NCBI GenBank assembly: GCA_020852055.1
Contig: JADZBP010000029.1
Span: 1 to 41,925 of the forward strand
Direction: 5' to 3'
DNA length: 41,925 nt
DNA from: Candidatus Latescibacterota bacterium
GTDB lineage: Bacteria > Latescibacterota > UBA2968 > UBA8231
The translations under genes were made by a program, and so were the position numbers. A model generated the notes under the pieces. It was not told where the DNA came from, ran no database searches, and worked only from the letters and a program-made list of their open reading frames with translations. Shown here in pieces: positions 23,665 through 32,300 of the stretch (the stretch's first letter is position 1; each line of letters begins with the position of its first letter).

Positions 23665-24665
23665 TTCACCTGATCCACGTACACCACCCGCTCTTCCTGG
23701 ATCGAGACGATGGCTGCAGCCAGCACCCGCTGGGCGGCCAGGCCATCGGCCCCGGAGCCGTCGATCTCCTCGGGTTTGGCCCCCGCGCCGATCTGCTCGA
23801 CGAAGCGGCCCAGGCGGTTGCGGAAGGTGTCCTCGAAACTCCTCATGCCGCCGAAGAGGGGGTTGGTGTAGACCGTCTTTTCGAGGTTGCCGGCCGGGTA
23901 GAGGGTGGCCTCGCGGAACATATCCTCGATGACAAAACGCCCCTTGAGCCCGGCCACCTCGCAGCGCTCCATGGGGTGGCCGCGCTCGATGTCGTAGCTG
24001 CCGGTCAGGTGCCCCAGCGCCCCGCTCTTGAAACGCATGTTGAACTGGGCGGTAGAGAAGATGGCCCGGCCCGGCGCCTTAAGGGCGAAACACTGCACCG
24101 CCTCGACATCGCCGCAGAAGTAGCGCATGATGTCCACGGTGTGCGGGTGCAGGGCCTTGATCTGGAACCAGGGCGAGGTCTCGCGGGGGTTCTTGATCCA
24201 CATGCTCATGTTCATGAAGAGCTGGTGGCCGATGCGCCCCTCCTCGACCCAGCGTTTGGCCAGGCGCGCCGCCGGGGTGAAGCGGTGGTTGAGGTCCACG
24301 CCGAGGCAGCGGTTGAGGCGGCGGGCGGTGGCGACCATCTCCTCGGCTTTGGCGATCTCGTTGGAGATGGGCTTCTCGCACAGAACGTGGGCCCCGGCCT
24401 CCAGCGCCTCGAGGGTGGGCTGGGCGTGGTCGCTGCCGTACTCGTGGCCGCCGGTGGCGACACTGACCATGTCGGGAGCGAGGGACTTCATCAATTCGGC
24501 GACGCTGTAACAGGCCGGCACGCCCAATCGCTGGCTGGCGGCGTCGGCGCGCGCTTTGTCGATGTCGCACACCGCCACCAGTTGGGCGTTGGCCATTTCT
24601 TTATAGATGTCGGCGTGGAGGTTGCCGATGGTCCCCAGGCCGATTACGGCGACTCTGACGGTCAT
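23661..24665 (-). CDS. Gfo/Idh/MocA family oxidoreductase (1 of tandem pair)
   Basis: A 334-aa NAD(P)-dependent sugar/cyclitol dehydrogenase. Rossmann motif VIGLGTIGNLHADIY at residues 7-21 and the catalytic EKPISNE in HVLCEKPISNEIAKA (about 98-104). It shares the EKPISNE, NHRFTP, MWI-NP, ALHPH, MRYF-GDV and GHLTGSYD blocks with its upstream neighbour, so the two arose by tandem duplication and have since diverged in the C-terminus. It starts 7 bases after the paralogue. Members of this superfamily oxidise a sugar hydroxyl or reduce a keto sugar; the paired arrangement may give two stereospecific steps of one pathway. Confidence 0.9.
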   Translation of the reverse strand: MTVRVAVIGLGTIGNLHADIYKEMANAQLVAVCDIDKARADAASQRLGVPACYSVAELMKSLAPDMVSVATGGHEYGSDHAQPTLEALEAGAHVLCEKPISNEIAKAEEMVATARRLNRCLGVDLNHRFTPAARLAKRWVEEGRIGHQLFMNMSMWIKNPRETSPWFQIKALHPHTVDIMRYFCGDVEAVQCFALKAPGRAIFSTAQFNMRFKSGALGHLTGSYDIERGHPMERCEVAGLKGRFVIEDMFREATLYPAGNLEKTVYTNPLFGGMRSFEDTFRNRLGRFVEQIGAGAKPEEIDGSGADGLAAQRVLAAAIVSIQEERVVYVDQVK

Positions 24666-24672
24666 GGTTTAC

Positions 24673-25659
24673 CTACAGGGTGATGACCTTGCCGGTGTCC
24701 CAGGATTTGATGGCGGCTTCGATGACGAGCTGCACCTTGAGGGCGTCCTCGGCCTTGGCGTCGATCTTGTCGGGAGCGGTCTTCTTGCGCAGGTCCTCGA
24801 TCCAGGCGCCGATACGCGAGGGGAAGGTGTCGGGGAAACTCTTCATGCCGCCCAGGTGTTCGTAGATCTCGACCTGGTTGGAGAAACGGGGGTGGAAGCT
24901 GAGTTTCTCGCAGGCCTCGTTGATGATCACCCGGCCCTGGGAGCCGACCAGTTCGCAGGTCTCCAGGCCGTAGCTACCGCCGGCGTCGTAGCTGCCAGTG
25001 AGGTGGCCGATGGTGCCGTTGGCGAAGAGCAGGTTGACCTGCACGTTGGACCAGATCTTGCGGCCCGGGCCCTTCTTGAAGAAGGCCTGCACCTTGGCCA
25101 CGTCACCAGCGAAGTAGCGCATCACGTCGAGGGAATGGGGGTGCAGGGCGCGCATGTGGAAGTGGGGGCTGGACTCGTTGGGGTTGTTGATCCACATGGT
25201 CATGTTGATGATGTTCAGCTCGCCCAGGCGGCCCTTGTCGAGCCATTCCTTGGCGCGCACCGCTGAGGGGGTGAAGCGGTGGTTGAGGTTGATGCCGTAG
25301 GGGACCTTGTTCTTTTTGGCCAGGGCCACCATGCGGCGGGCCTTGGGCACCTCGTTGGAGATGGGTTTCTCGCCCAGAACCGGGATGCCGGCGGCCAGCA
25401 GTTCCATGGTGGGTTTGTAGTGATCCCCCCCGTTTTCCTTGCCGGCCGAGGTCACGCTGCAGGCGTCTAGTTTGATGCCGCTCTTGAGCATCTCTTTGAC
25501 GCTGTAGAAGGCGCGGGCCCCGTACTTCTCGGCGGCCAGGTCGGCGCGCTCCTTGATGATGTCGCAGACGGCCACGACCTGGGTGTGTTTGTTTTCGGTG
25601 TAGCAGCGGGCGTGCAGGTTGCCGATGCCGCCCAGTCCGACGATGCCGATACGCAACAT
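24673..25659 (-). CDS. Gfo/Idh/MocA family oxidoreductase (2 of tandem pair)
   Basis: A 328-aa dehydrogenase: GIVGLGGIGNLHARCY at residues 5-20 for NAD(P), and VLGEKPISNEVPKARR (EKP around 101-103) for catalysis, followed by INLNHRFTPSAVRAKEW. An AAGGAGAGAG site lies 6 bases before the ATG, much stronger than that of the second copy. The 46-base gap to the sulfatase-like gene upstream contains GATTAT-type A+T-rich sequence but no convincing promoter. The pair with the adjacent gene is described there; the shared blocks are spread over the whole length. Confidence 0.9.
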   Translation of the reverse strand: MLRIGIVGLGGIGNLHARCYTENKHTQVVAVCDIIKERADLAAEKYGARAFYSVKEMLKSGIKLDACSVTSAGKENGGDHYKPTMELLAAGIPVLGEKPISNEVPKARRMVALAKKNKVPYGINLNHRFTPSAVRAKEWLDKGRLGELNIINMTMWINNPNESSPHFHMRALHPHSLDVMRYFAGDVAKVQAFFKKGPGRKIWSNVQVNLLFANGTIGHLTGSYDAGGSYGLETCELVGSQGRVIINEACEKLSFHPRFSNQVEIYEHLGGMKSFPDTFPSRIGAWIEDLRKKTAPDKIDAKAEDALKVQLVIEAAIKSWDTGKVITL

Positions 25660-25705
25660 GATCTCTCTCCTTGGCTGGTGGGTCCTCTCAGATAATCTAC
25701 GAAAT

Positions 25706-27004
25706 TCAGCCCCGGCGTTTGCCCAGGGTGATGTCCTGCTCGAGCAGCGGGTCCTGGGAACGGCCCAGGGCTTCGAGGCGGCGGCGGATCAGGCCCTCGA
25801 GTTCCTGCTCGAGATCGCGGCACAGATCCGGTCGTTCCTCGGCCAGGTTGCGGGTCTCGCCCGGATCGGCCTGCAGGTCGTACAGCTCGCGGGGGGGATT
25901 GCCGTAATGGTCGGGCCGGCGGGAGAGGATGAGTTTGTGCTCCGGGGTGCGCAGGCTCCATTTGGACTGCCAGGTGTTCTCGGCGCTGACCACCTGGGTG
26001 GGCGGCTGGCGGTTGGTGCCCAGGAGGTTGCGGCCCTCCATGCCGGCGGGGATTTCGACTCCGGCGGCGGCCAGCAGGGTAGGGGCGAGGTCGAAGTGCT
26101 GGGCCAGCCCCCCGTGTTTCTGCCCTGGCTCCACCCGGCCGGGCCAGCGCAGGATGAGCGGCACGTGCAGGCAGCAGTCGTAGAGCCCGTGGTGGTCGTA
26201 GTAGATGCCGTGTTCGGTGAGGCTCTCGCCGTGGTCGGCCATGAAGACCACCAGGGTGCGCTCCTCCAGGCCCTGGGCCGCCAGCTCGCCCAGCAGGCGC
26301 TCGATCTGATCGTCGAGGTAGTTGAGCGCCCCGGCGTAGAGCCCGTCGACAAAGGCCGCGTCGGTGACCCCGCCCACCCACTTGAACCAGGTCTCCTGCC
26401 AGGTCTGGCCCAGGGGATGCTGCCAGAGGCCGTCGAGGGAATGGTTGCCTGGGTCGGCCTGGCCGGCGCCTTGGTAGAAACGCCGGCGATAGGGTTCGGG
26501 CGGCAGGTAGGGGGTGTGTACGTCCCAGTAATGCACGAAGAGGAAGAAGGGCTCCTGGCCGGCGCCGCGCAGGAACTGGATGGCGCGCTGGTTGAGGTCC
26601 TCGGCGGCGACCATCAGCGGCATGGTCTGCCGGCGCGAGGGGTCCATATATAACTCGTAGCCCCGGTTGAACCAGGCGTATTTGCCCCAGCCCAGGTTGT
26701 CGATGGCGCAGGTGGTGTACCCTTCCCGCAGCAGCAATTCCGGCAGGGTGGGGGTGCTCGCGTCGAGCTGGGCCTGGCCCCCGTGGCAGACGATGTTGTG
26801 GGTGAGCGGATGCTGGCCGGTGTAGAAGGTGGTGAAGGAGGGATGGGTGGGGATGGCGGGGGCGTAGAACTGCTCCCACCGGGCCCCCTGGGCGGCGAGG
26901 CGGTCGATGGCCGGGGTGAGCGGGCGGGATTCGCCGTAAGAGCCCAGGTGGTCGGCGCGCAGGGAATCGATGGCCAGGACTAGGATATTGATCTTCTCGG
27001 GCAT
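25706..27004 (-). CDS. Sulfatase-like hydrolase (alkaline phosphatase superfamily) without a formylglycine motif
   Basis: A 432-aa protein with the sulfatase fold: VLAIDSLRADHLGSYG near residues 9-24 gives the first metal ligand, VVFMADHGESLTEHG (about 254-268) the other Asp-His pair, then YDHHGLYDCCLHVPLILRWP. The nucleophile region reads PAIPTHPSFTTFYTG: where a formylglycine sulfatase has C/S-x-P-x-R, this has T-H-P-S-F, so the nucleophile is probably Thr and no formylglycine enzyme is needed. Thr nucleophiles occur in phosphodiesterase, phosphotransferase and LtaS-like members. No signal peptide, so cytoplasmic. It follows the Ldh gene by 3 bases. Sulfatase, phosphatase or phosphodiesterase activity is open. 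Confidence 0.82.
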   Translation of the reverse strand: MPEKINILVLAIDSLRADHLGSYGESRPLTPAIDRLAAQGARWEQFYAPAIPTHPSFTTFYTGQHPLTHNIVCHGGQAQLDASTPTLPELLLREGYTTCAIDNLGWGKYAWFNRGYELYMDPSRRQTMPLMVAAEDLNQRAIQFLRGAGQEPFFLFVHYWDVHTPYLPPEPYRRRFYQGAGQADPGNHSLDGLWQHPLGQTWQETWFKWVGGVTDAAFVDGLYAGALNYLDDQIERLLGELAAQGLEERTLVVFMADHGESLTEHGIYYDHHGLYDCCLHVPLILRWPGRVEPGQKHGGLAQHFDLAPTLLAAAGVEIPAGMEGRNLLGTNRQPPTQVVSAENTWQSKWSLRTPEHKLILSRRPDHYGNPPRELYDLQADPGETRNLAEERPDLCRDLEQELEGLIRRRLEALGRSQDPLLEQDITLGKRRG

Positions 27005-27007
27005 AGC

Positions 27008-28072
27008 TCAGCGGGCAAGGGGGATGGGCAGGTCCACACCCAGTTCGGCGGCCAGGGCGCTGATCTGGCCCCAGGCGCGTTCGTCGACGGCGATGCCCTG
27101 CGGCCGGCGCTGCTGGGAGGTGCGCCAGGCCTGCTCGCCGGGGAGGAGCACCTCCTCGAAGCCGGCGGCCGGCGGGCTGGACTTGATCCAGTCGATGAAT
27201 TGTTCGCTCTCCCGGAAGAACTGCTCCAGGGGGGTGAAGGCGGCGATGTCGATCAGGGCGATGAAGAGGGCGTTGCCGCTGCGCTCGGGGTGGGCCTGGC
27301 TGCAGCCGGCTCCCGAAAGGGCCCCAGCGAGGATATCGACCATCACTGCCAGGCCGAAACCCTTGTGGCCGGCGCCGGGGAAACCGAGGGGCAACATGGC
27401 GCCCGGCGGGGGGCCGTAATAGTCGCTGGTGTTGGTGGTGGGCCGCCCCTGGGCGTCGATGATCCGGTCCGGGGGGGTGGGCTTGCCCAGGTTCTGGTGC
27501 AGGCGCAGGGCCCCGCCCGAGATGGCGCTGGTGGTCATGTCCAGGACCAGGGGCCAGGGCCGCTGGGTGGGCAGGGCCAGGCACAGGGGATTGGTGGGCA
27601 GACGCCGCTCGGCGCCGCCAAAGGGCGCCACCGCCAGGTCGCCGCCGTGGCCGTTGGCCGCCAGCAGGGCGATGCGGTTCTGGCGGGTGGCCAGGGCGGC
27701 GAAGCGGCCCAGCCGGGCCACGTGGTTGCACTCCTTGAGGGTGACCACCACCAGAGGCGAGGCGGCGGCCAGTTCGAGGGCCATGCCCATGGCGGCCTCG
27801 GCGCTGACCGGGCCGAAGTTCCAGTTGCCCGAAAGTTGGGCCATACACCGGGTGGCCCGCAGCACCTGGGTCGGGGCGCCGGGTTTGACGGTGCCCTGGC
27901 GGACCATATCCACATACTGGGGGAAACGCAGGGGGCCGTGGCTGTCGTGGCCCAGCAGGCTGGCCTCGACCAGGTGGTCGGCCACCAGCTCGGCCTCGGC
28001 AGGGGGCACCCCCACCGCGGTGAAGAGGGCGACGCCCAGGGTGCTCAGGCCTTCGGCGCGCAGGGTAGGCAT
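27008..28072 (-). CDS. Ldh-family (malate/L-lactate/ureidoglycolate-type) NAD(P)-dependent dehydrogenase
   Basis: A 354-aa member of the malate/L-lactate dehydrogenase (Ldh_2) family, whose unusual fold differs from Rossmann LDH. The catalytic region LLGHDSHGPLRFPQYVDMVR (about 39-58) has the conserved His residues. LVVVTLKECNHVARLGRFAA and VLDMTTSAISGGALRL follow, then PLGFPGAGHKGFGLAVMVDI, a family signature. Possible substrates include 2-hydroxy acids such as 2,3-diketo-gulonate, ureidoglycolate or sulfolactate. Its start is one base after the phosphodiester glycosidase stop, and its product precedes the sulfatase-like enzyme, so it probably oxidises an acid made in this operon. Confidence 0.9.
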   Translation of the reverse strand: MPTLRAEGLSTLGVALFTAVGVPPAEAELVADHLVEASLLGHDSHGPLRFPQYVDMVRQGTVKPGAPTQVLRATRCMAQLSGNWNFGPVSAEAAMGMALELAAASPLVVVTLKECNHVARLGRFAALATRQNRIALLAANGHGGDLAVAPFGGAERRLPTNPLCLALPTQRPWPLVLDMTTSAISGGALRLHQNLGKPTPPDRIIDAQGRPTTNTSDYYGPPPGAMLPLGFPGAGHKGFGLAVMVDILAGALSGAGCSQAHPERSGNALFIALIDIAAFTPLEQFFRESEQFIDWIKSSPPAAGFEEVLLPGEQAWRTSQQRRPQGIAVDERAWGQISALAAELGVDLPIPLAR

Positions 28073-28073
28073 G

Positions 28074-29255
28074 TCAGAGGGCGGCGGTGGTATCGACCAC
28101 CAGCAGGGCGTTGGCCACCGGCCGCTCGCCGGTCTCGTCGGAGGGCCGGTTGACCACCTGCTGGTGGATCACCATGGTGGTGGAGCCCCCCCCGTCCAGG
28201 TTGAGGGCCTGGTAGGCATTGGCGCCGCTATTGGCGTATTCGGCCAGTTTGCAGCAGAGGAAATCGGCCAGTTCGGGCAGGGTCATCCCCTCGCTGTACC
28301 CGGGCTGGCGGCCATCGACGGTGACGAGGAAGAGGACCTCCTGGTTCTCGGCGTAGCCGATGGCGGTGCGCGGGTGGCGTTCGTCGACGAATTTGCGGCC
28401 CAGCCCCTCCTGCTCGAACTCGATGGACACCTCGCCGTCGCGGACCAGGCGCGGGCCCCCGCCGATACCTTCGCGCAGGGGTTGCAGGGTCGGGGGCAGC
28501 AGGCAGAAGAGGCGCACGGTGTCCCCCGGCGCCAGCGGGGTGTTGTTGAGATAGTTGACCCCGGCGCTGACCAGCCATTGCCCGTCGGCCAGGCCCAGAT
28601 TGGCGTTGACCGGCAGCACCTGGGCCACCCGCGCGGTCACGGTGTCGTTGGCCAGGCGGCGCGAGCCGAGGGGTTCGAGCAGGTAGCCGATCTGGGCGCG
28701 GCTGGAATCGACGTACCCGGGACCGAACTGGGTGTAGAGACTCAGGCCGTTGGCCGCAGGGCGGCGGTTGAGGGCGTTGATGGGCAGGATCTGGTCGGGG
28801 GCGCGGATCAGGCCGGCTTCGAAGTGGAAGACCTCGATGGACGGCCGGCCCTGGGCGTTGAGGGCGAAAACCGAGCGCTTCTGGGGCAGCTGCAAGAGCT
28901 GGCCCTGGCGCACCTGCAGGCCGGCGGTGCGCAGCACCGGCTCATCGCGGTAGAAGAAATCCCCGTTGATCGCCGCCACTGCGTTGGCGGCCAGGGCGCT
29001 GGTTTTTTCGAGGTTGCCGTGGGCCAGGTCGGCCCGGGCGGTGCGCAGGTCGAGGCCGGCCTCGCGCGCTTCGGAAAGGTCGATCTCGAGGATGTTGATG
29101 GCCCAGGGCCCCTGGGTGAGGTACAGCTGGTGGTGATAGACCCCGGGGGCGATGGCCGGGGCCGAGGTGGAATGGCAGGCCGGCAACAAGAGCAGGAGGA
29201 GCCACACCAGCCCGTCTGCCCGCGATGGAATCAAAGGGAATCGCCTATGCCACAC
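28074..29255 (-). CDS. Phosphodiester glycosidase (NAGPA-domain) lipoprotein
   Basis: A 393-aa exported lipoprotein. The GTG start (GAGGAG about 7 bases upstream) gives a signal peptide with lipobox LLPAC (Cys27). The body is a NAGPA domain, related to the mammalian 'uncovering enzyme' that removes GlcNAc from phosphodiester-linked sugars: VAAINGDFFYRDEPV, GYLLEPLGSRR, IGGGPRLVRDG, RHPRTAIGYAENQEV, and the signature ALNLDGGGSTTMVI (about 352-365), all in order. It is first in an apparent operon (phosphodiester glycosidase, Ldh dehydrogenase, sulfatase-like, two Gfo/Idh/MocA, Moco enzyme) from a strong promoter. It probably cleaves a sugar-phosphodiester outside the inner membrane and supplies a sugar or acid to the enzymes behind it. 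Confidence 0.87.
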   Translation of the reverse strand: MWHRRFPLIPSRADGLVWLLLLLLPACHSTSAPAIAPGVYHHQLYLTQGPWAINILEIDLSEAREAGLDLRTARADLAHGNLEKTSALAANAVAAINGDFFYRDEPVLRTAGLQVRQGQLLQLPQKRSVFALNAQGRPSIEVFHFEAGLIRAPDQILPINALNRRPAANGLSLYTQFGPGYVDSSRAQIGYLLEPLGSRRLANDTVTARVAQVLPVNANLGLADGQWLVSAGVNYLNNTPLAPGDTVRLFCLLPPTLQPLREGIGGGPRLVRDGEVSIEFEQEGLGRKFVDERHPRTAIGYAENQEVLFLVTVDGRQPGYSEGMTLPELADFLCCKLAEYANSGANAYQALNLDGGGSTTMVIHQQVVNRPSDETGERPVANALLVVDTTAAL

Positions 29256-29290
29256 CGTCCGCTCCTCGGCCTAGATATAGAGGCGGGGAG

Positions 29291-29319
29291 AATGTAGGAT
29301 AGCTAGGCGATAGTGTCAA
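29291..29319 (-). promoter_or_regulatory. Strong predicted promoter of the phosphodiester glycosidase operon
   Basis: On the minus strand: a perfect TTGACA -35 (29314-29319), 17-base spacer and TACATT -10 (29291-29296). The start would be near 29284, some 29 bases before the GTG. It lies in the 69-base gap after the NHL-repeat protein and is the best consensus -35 in the window. Confidence 0.65.
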
Positions 29320-29324
29320 GCAAG

Positions 29325-32300
29325 TCAGTGTAAGATCAAGAGTTGCCGTGTAATCTGGGTTGCTGGAGTGCGCAGCACCGCCAGGTAGATGCCGCTGCCG
29401 GCGGGCCGCCCCTCCTGGTCGCGCCCATCCCACACCTGCCTATAGGTGCCGGCCGCAGCCAGGCCCGAGTACAGGGTGCGCATCACCTGCCCGGTGGTGT
29501 TGTAGATGAGCAGGGAGAGGGGTTGGGCCTGCGGCACCTGGTATTGCAACACCACCTCGGCGTTGAAGGGGTTGGGGTACGGGGCCTCGAGGCCAAGCAC
29601 CCCTGGGACTGCCGCCTTGGCCGCCGGGCCGGCGATCAGCTCCAGCGGGGCGGGCAGGGCCAGGGTATCGGCCGCCCCGGAGGCGGAGCGGATCACGGCG
29701 CGGCGCAGGGCCAGGGGCAAGGAGGCCGGGCTGGGTCCGACCAGCCGCAGCCGCAGCAGGCCCACCAGTCCCCCGCCGTCGACGGGACCGGCAAAGGACA
29801 GACCCAGGCCCAGTTGTCCCGCCTCGCCGGTATCGACCAGGAGCAGGGGGGGGCCGGCAATGGCTTCGGCGGGGAAATCCATGCCCGCGTACTCCAGTTG
29901 GCCGGGCAGGGCCAGTTCGAGGTTCAGACCGTCAAGCTGGCGGGCTTCCTGAAGCTGCAGGGGGATGGTGAACAGGTCCCCCTCCAGGAGGGGGGCGCCC
30001 AGGGACAGGAGGGTGGGGGCCAGGCCGCGGCCCTCGAGGGCGATCACCAGTTGTTCCCGCTGGTCGGTATTGAGCAGCAGGCGGCCGCGGCTGGGCCCCG
30101 CCTGGGTGGGGCGAAAGGCCAAGCGCACCAGGCCCTGTTGCCCGGGTTCGAGGCGGGCGGGAGCCTCTATGATCTGGTAGGGCCCCTCGGCCCTGGTCTG
30201 CAGCGCCAGCGTGTTGTGGGGATGTAGATTGCGCACCACCAGCTCCCACGAGTCGACCTGGTCAACCGCCGTGGGAGAAAATAGATGCCGACTGGCTGCG
30301 GCGTGCAGATAGGTGCGGCTGCCCCGGCCGCTGAAGGGCAGGCGCACGCGGGGCCGGGCCGGATCGTCGGTGGTGAAGTTCAGCTCGCCCTGCACCAGGG
30401 TGGTGTCGCGCGGGGTGAAGCTCAACTCGATGGCGGCGGTCTGTCCGGGCGGGATGCTGAGGCGGCGCGGGGAGGGCAGCAGCAAGCGCGAGCCGGTGAG
30501 CACCTGATCGAGGTGCAACTCGACCTCGCCCTGGTTGCGCAGTTCGAGGCGATAGCGCCGCGCCTGCCCGATACGGCTCAGGCCCAGGTCCACACTGGCG
30601 GGCAGCGCGGCTAGTTCGGGCTGGCCGCCCCGGCCCTTGAGCAGCACCCGGCGCACCGGGGCCTCGGGCACGTCGGTGTAGATCAACAGGGTGTCGGCAT
30701 AGGCCCGGCGCTGGGCCGGCAGAAAGCTGAGGGGTAGCTGCATCGCCGCGCCGGCGGGCAACTGGCCTTCCCCGGCGCGGTCCAGCCGGTAGGCGCCCCG
30801 CAACTCCAGGCGGTACTGCAGCGGCGCGCTGCCCGGGTTGGTCAGGGCCAGCACCTGGCGACCCTCGCCGCCCACCGGCACCGCGCCGAAGTCGAGGCTG
30901 GCGGCGCTGAGTTTGAGGTCCGGGGCCAGGCCCTGGCTGCTGAGGGGCACCTGCAGCAGGGCGGTGCCGCCGGGGGCCCGCCAGTACAGGGTATCGGCCT
31001 GGGCCCCGCGGGCGCCGGGGGTGTAGGCCAGGTCGAGGGTGCGGGTTTCGCCGGCGGCCAGGCGCAAGGAGGCGGCCGGGCTCAGGCGCAGGGACGCGTC
31101 CTGGGTGGCCATTAGTTCCACCGGCAGGGTGCCCCGGTTGCGCAGCACTAGTTGCCGGTTGCCGGCCTGGCCCACCCGCAGGGGGCCAAAGTCCAGGCGC
31201 GGCGGCCAGGCCTCGACCTGGGGGGCCGGCGGGGAGAGGCGCAGCAGGCGGCCGCCGTACGCATCGCCTTCGAGCACGTGGATTACCCCGTCGGGGGTGG
31301 CTGCCAGGTCGAGCAGGGCCGGGGCGAAACCGGAGGCGAGTTCCTCGAGACGATCCTCTTCGCCGAGGCGATAGAGGCGGCCGCCGGCCACGCCGATGAA
31401 GAGTTCGGTGCCATAACTGAGGGCCACGGGGCGTTCGGGCAGTTGGGCCACTCGGCGCAACTCGCCCGGAGAGGTGAAGCTGCCGTCCTGGTCCAGATCC
31501 TCGGCCCGCCACAACTCGCGGCTCTGGACCTGGGCGAGGTACAGGGCGCCCTGGGCGTTGCCTTCGAGCAGGGCCGGGCCAGCGCTTAGAAACGCCGCGC
31601 TTTCGAGGCGGCGCTCGTTGAGGCGCAGCACCTGGCCCGAGGCCTGTTGGTACAGGTAGAGACGGCCGCCGGCCGTGGCCAGGGCATCGGCGGCGTCCCC
31701 GAGGTAGTCGAGGGGAAGATACAGGGGCTTCCCCTCGCCGCTGGCGGCGATGCGGGTGAGGGGCTGCGGCCGGCCCAGGGCCGGCGGGGTGGCCAGGAGC
31801 AGGCCGGGGCCCAGGCTGGCCGGTGAGAGCAGGGTGCGATACGCGCTGGCCTGGAAGGCGGCAAAGGCGCGGCGGGTGGGCAGCACCTGTTCCACACCCT
31901 CGTGATGGGTCAGATAGAGGGCGCCGGATGTCGGTTCCGCGACCAGCTCCAGCAGGCCGGGCTGATCGAGGGCCGCCTCGCTCTCGATCTGATAGGAGAA
32001 GGAGGTGGACACGCGCTGGCCGGCATCGGCGAACTGGCGCGCCAGGGGCAGGCGGGTCACGCGGTGCTGCACCAGATCGGCCAGCACCAGGTTGCCCCGG
32101 GTGTCGAGGGTCAGGCGGGAGGGGCGGCCGGTGTCGCTGGCCACCACCCGCAGCACCCCGTCGCTGTCGATATGCACCAGACGGGCATTGCCGGTGTCGG
32201 CCACAAAGACCCCGCCGCTGCCGTCGGCCACCAGGCCCAGGGGCTGGTCGAGGGCGGCGCGGGTGGCGGGGGTGCCGTCGAGGCCGGCGCCGCGTTCACC

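Noticed and set aside
25467-27848. A 793-codon minus-strand frame across the sulfatase-like and Ldh genes
   Set aside because: Wrong frame for both genes; product is Pro/Arg/Gly-rich shadow without motifs.
27008-28072. Ldh gene as a classical Rossmann-type lactate dehydrogenase
   Set aside because: No GxGxxG at the N-terminus; the HDSHG and GAGHKGFGL motifs belong to the distinct Ldh_2 family.
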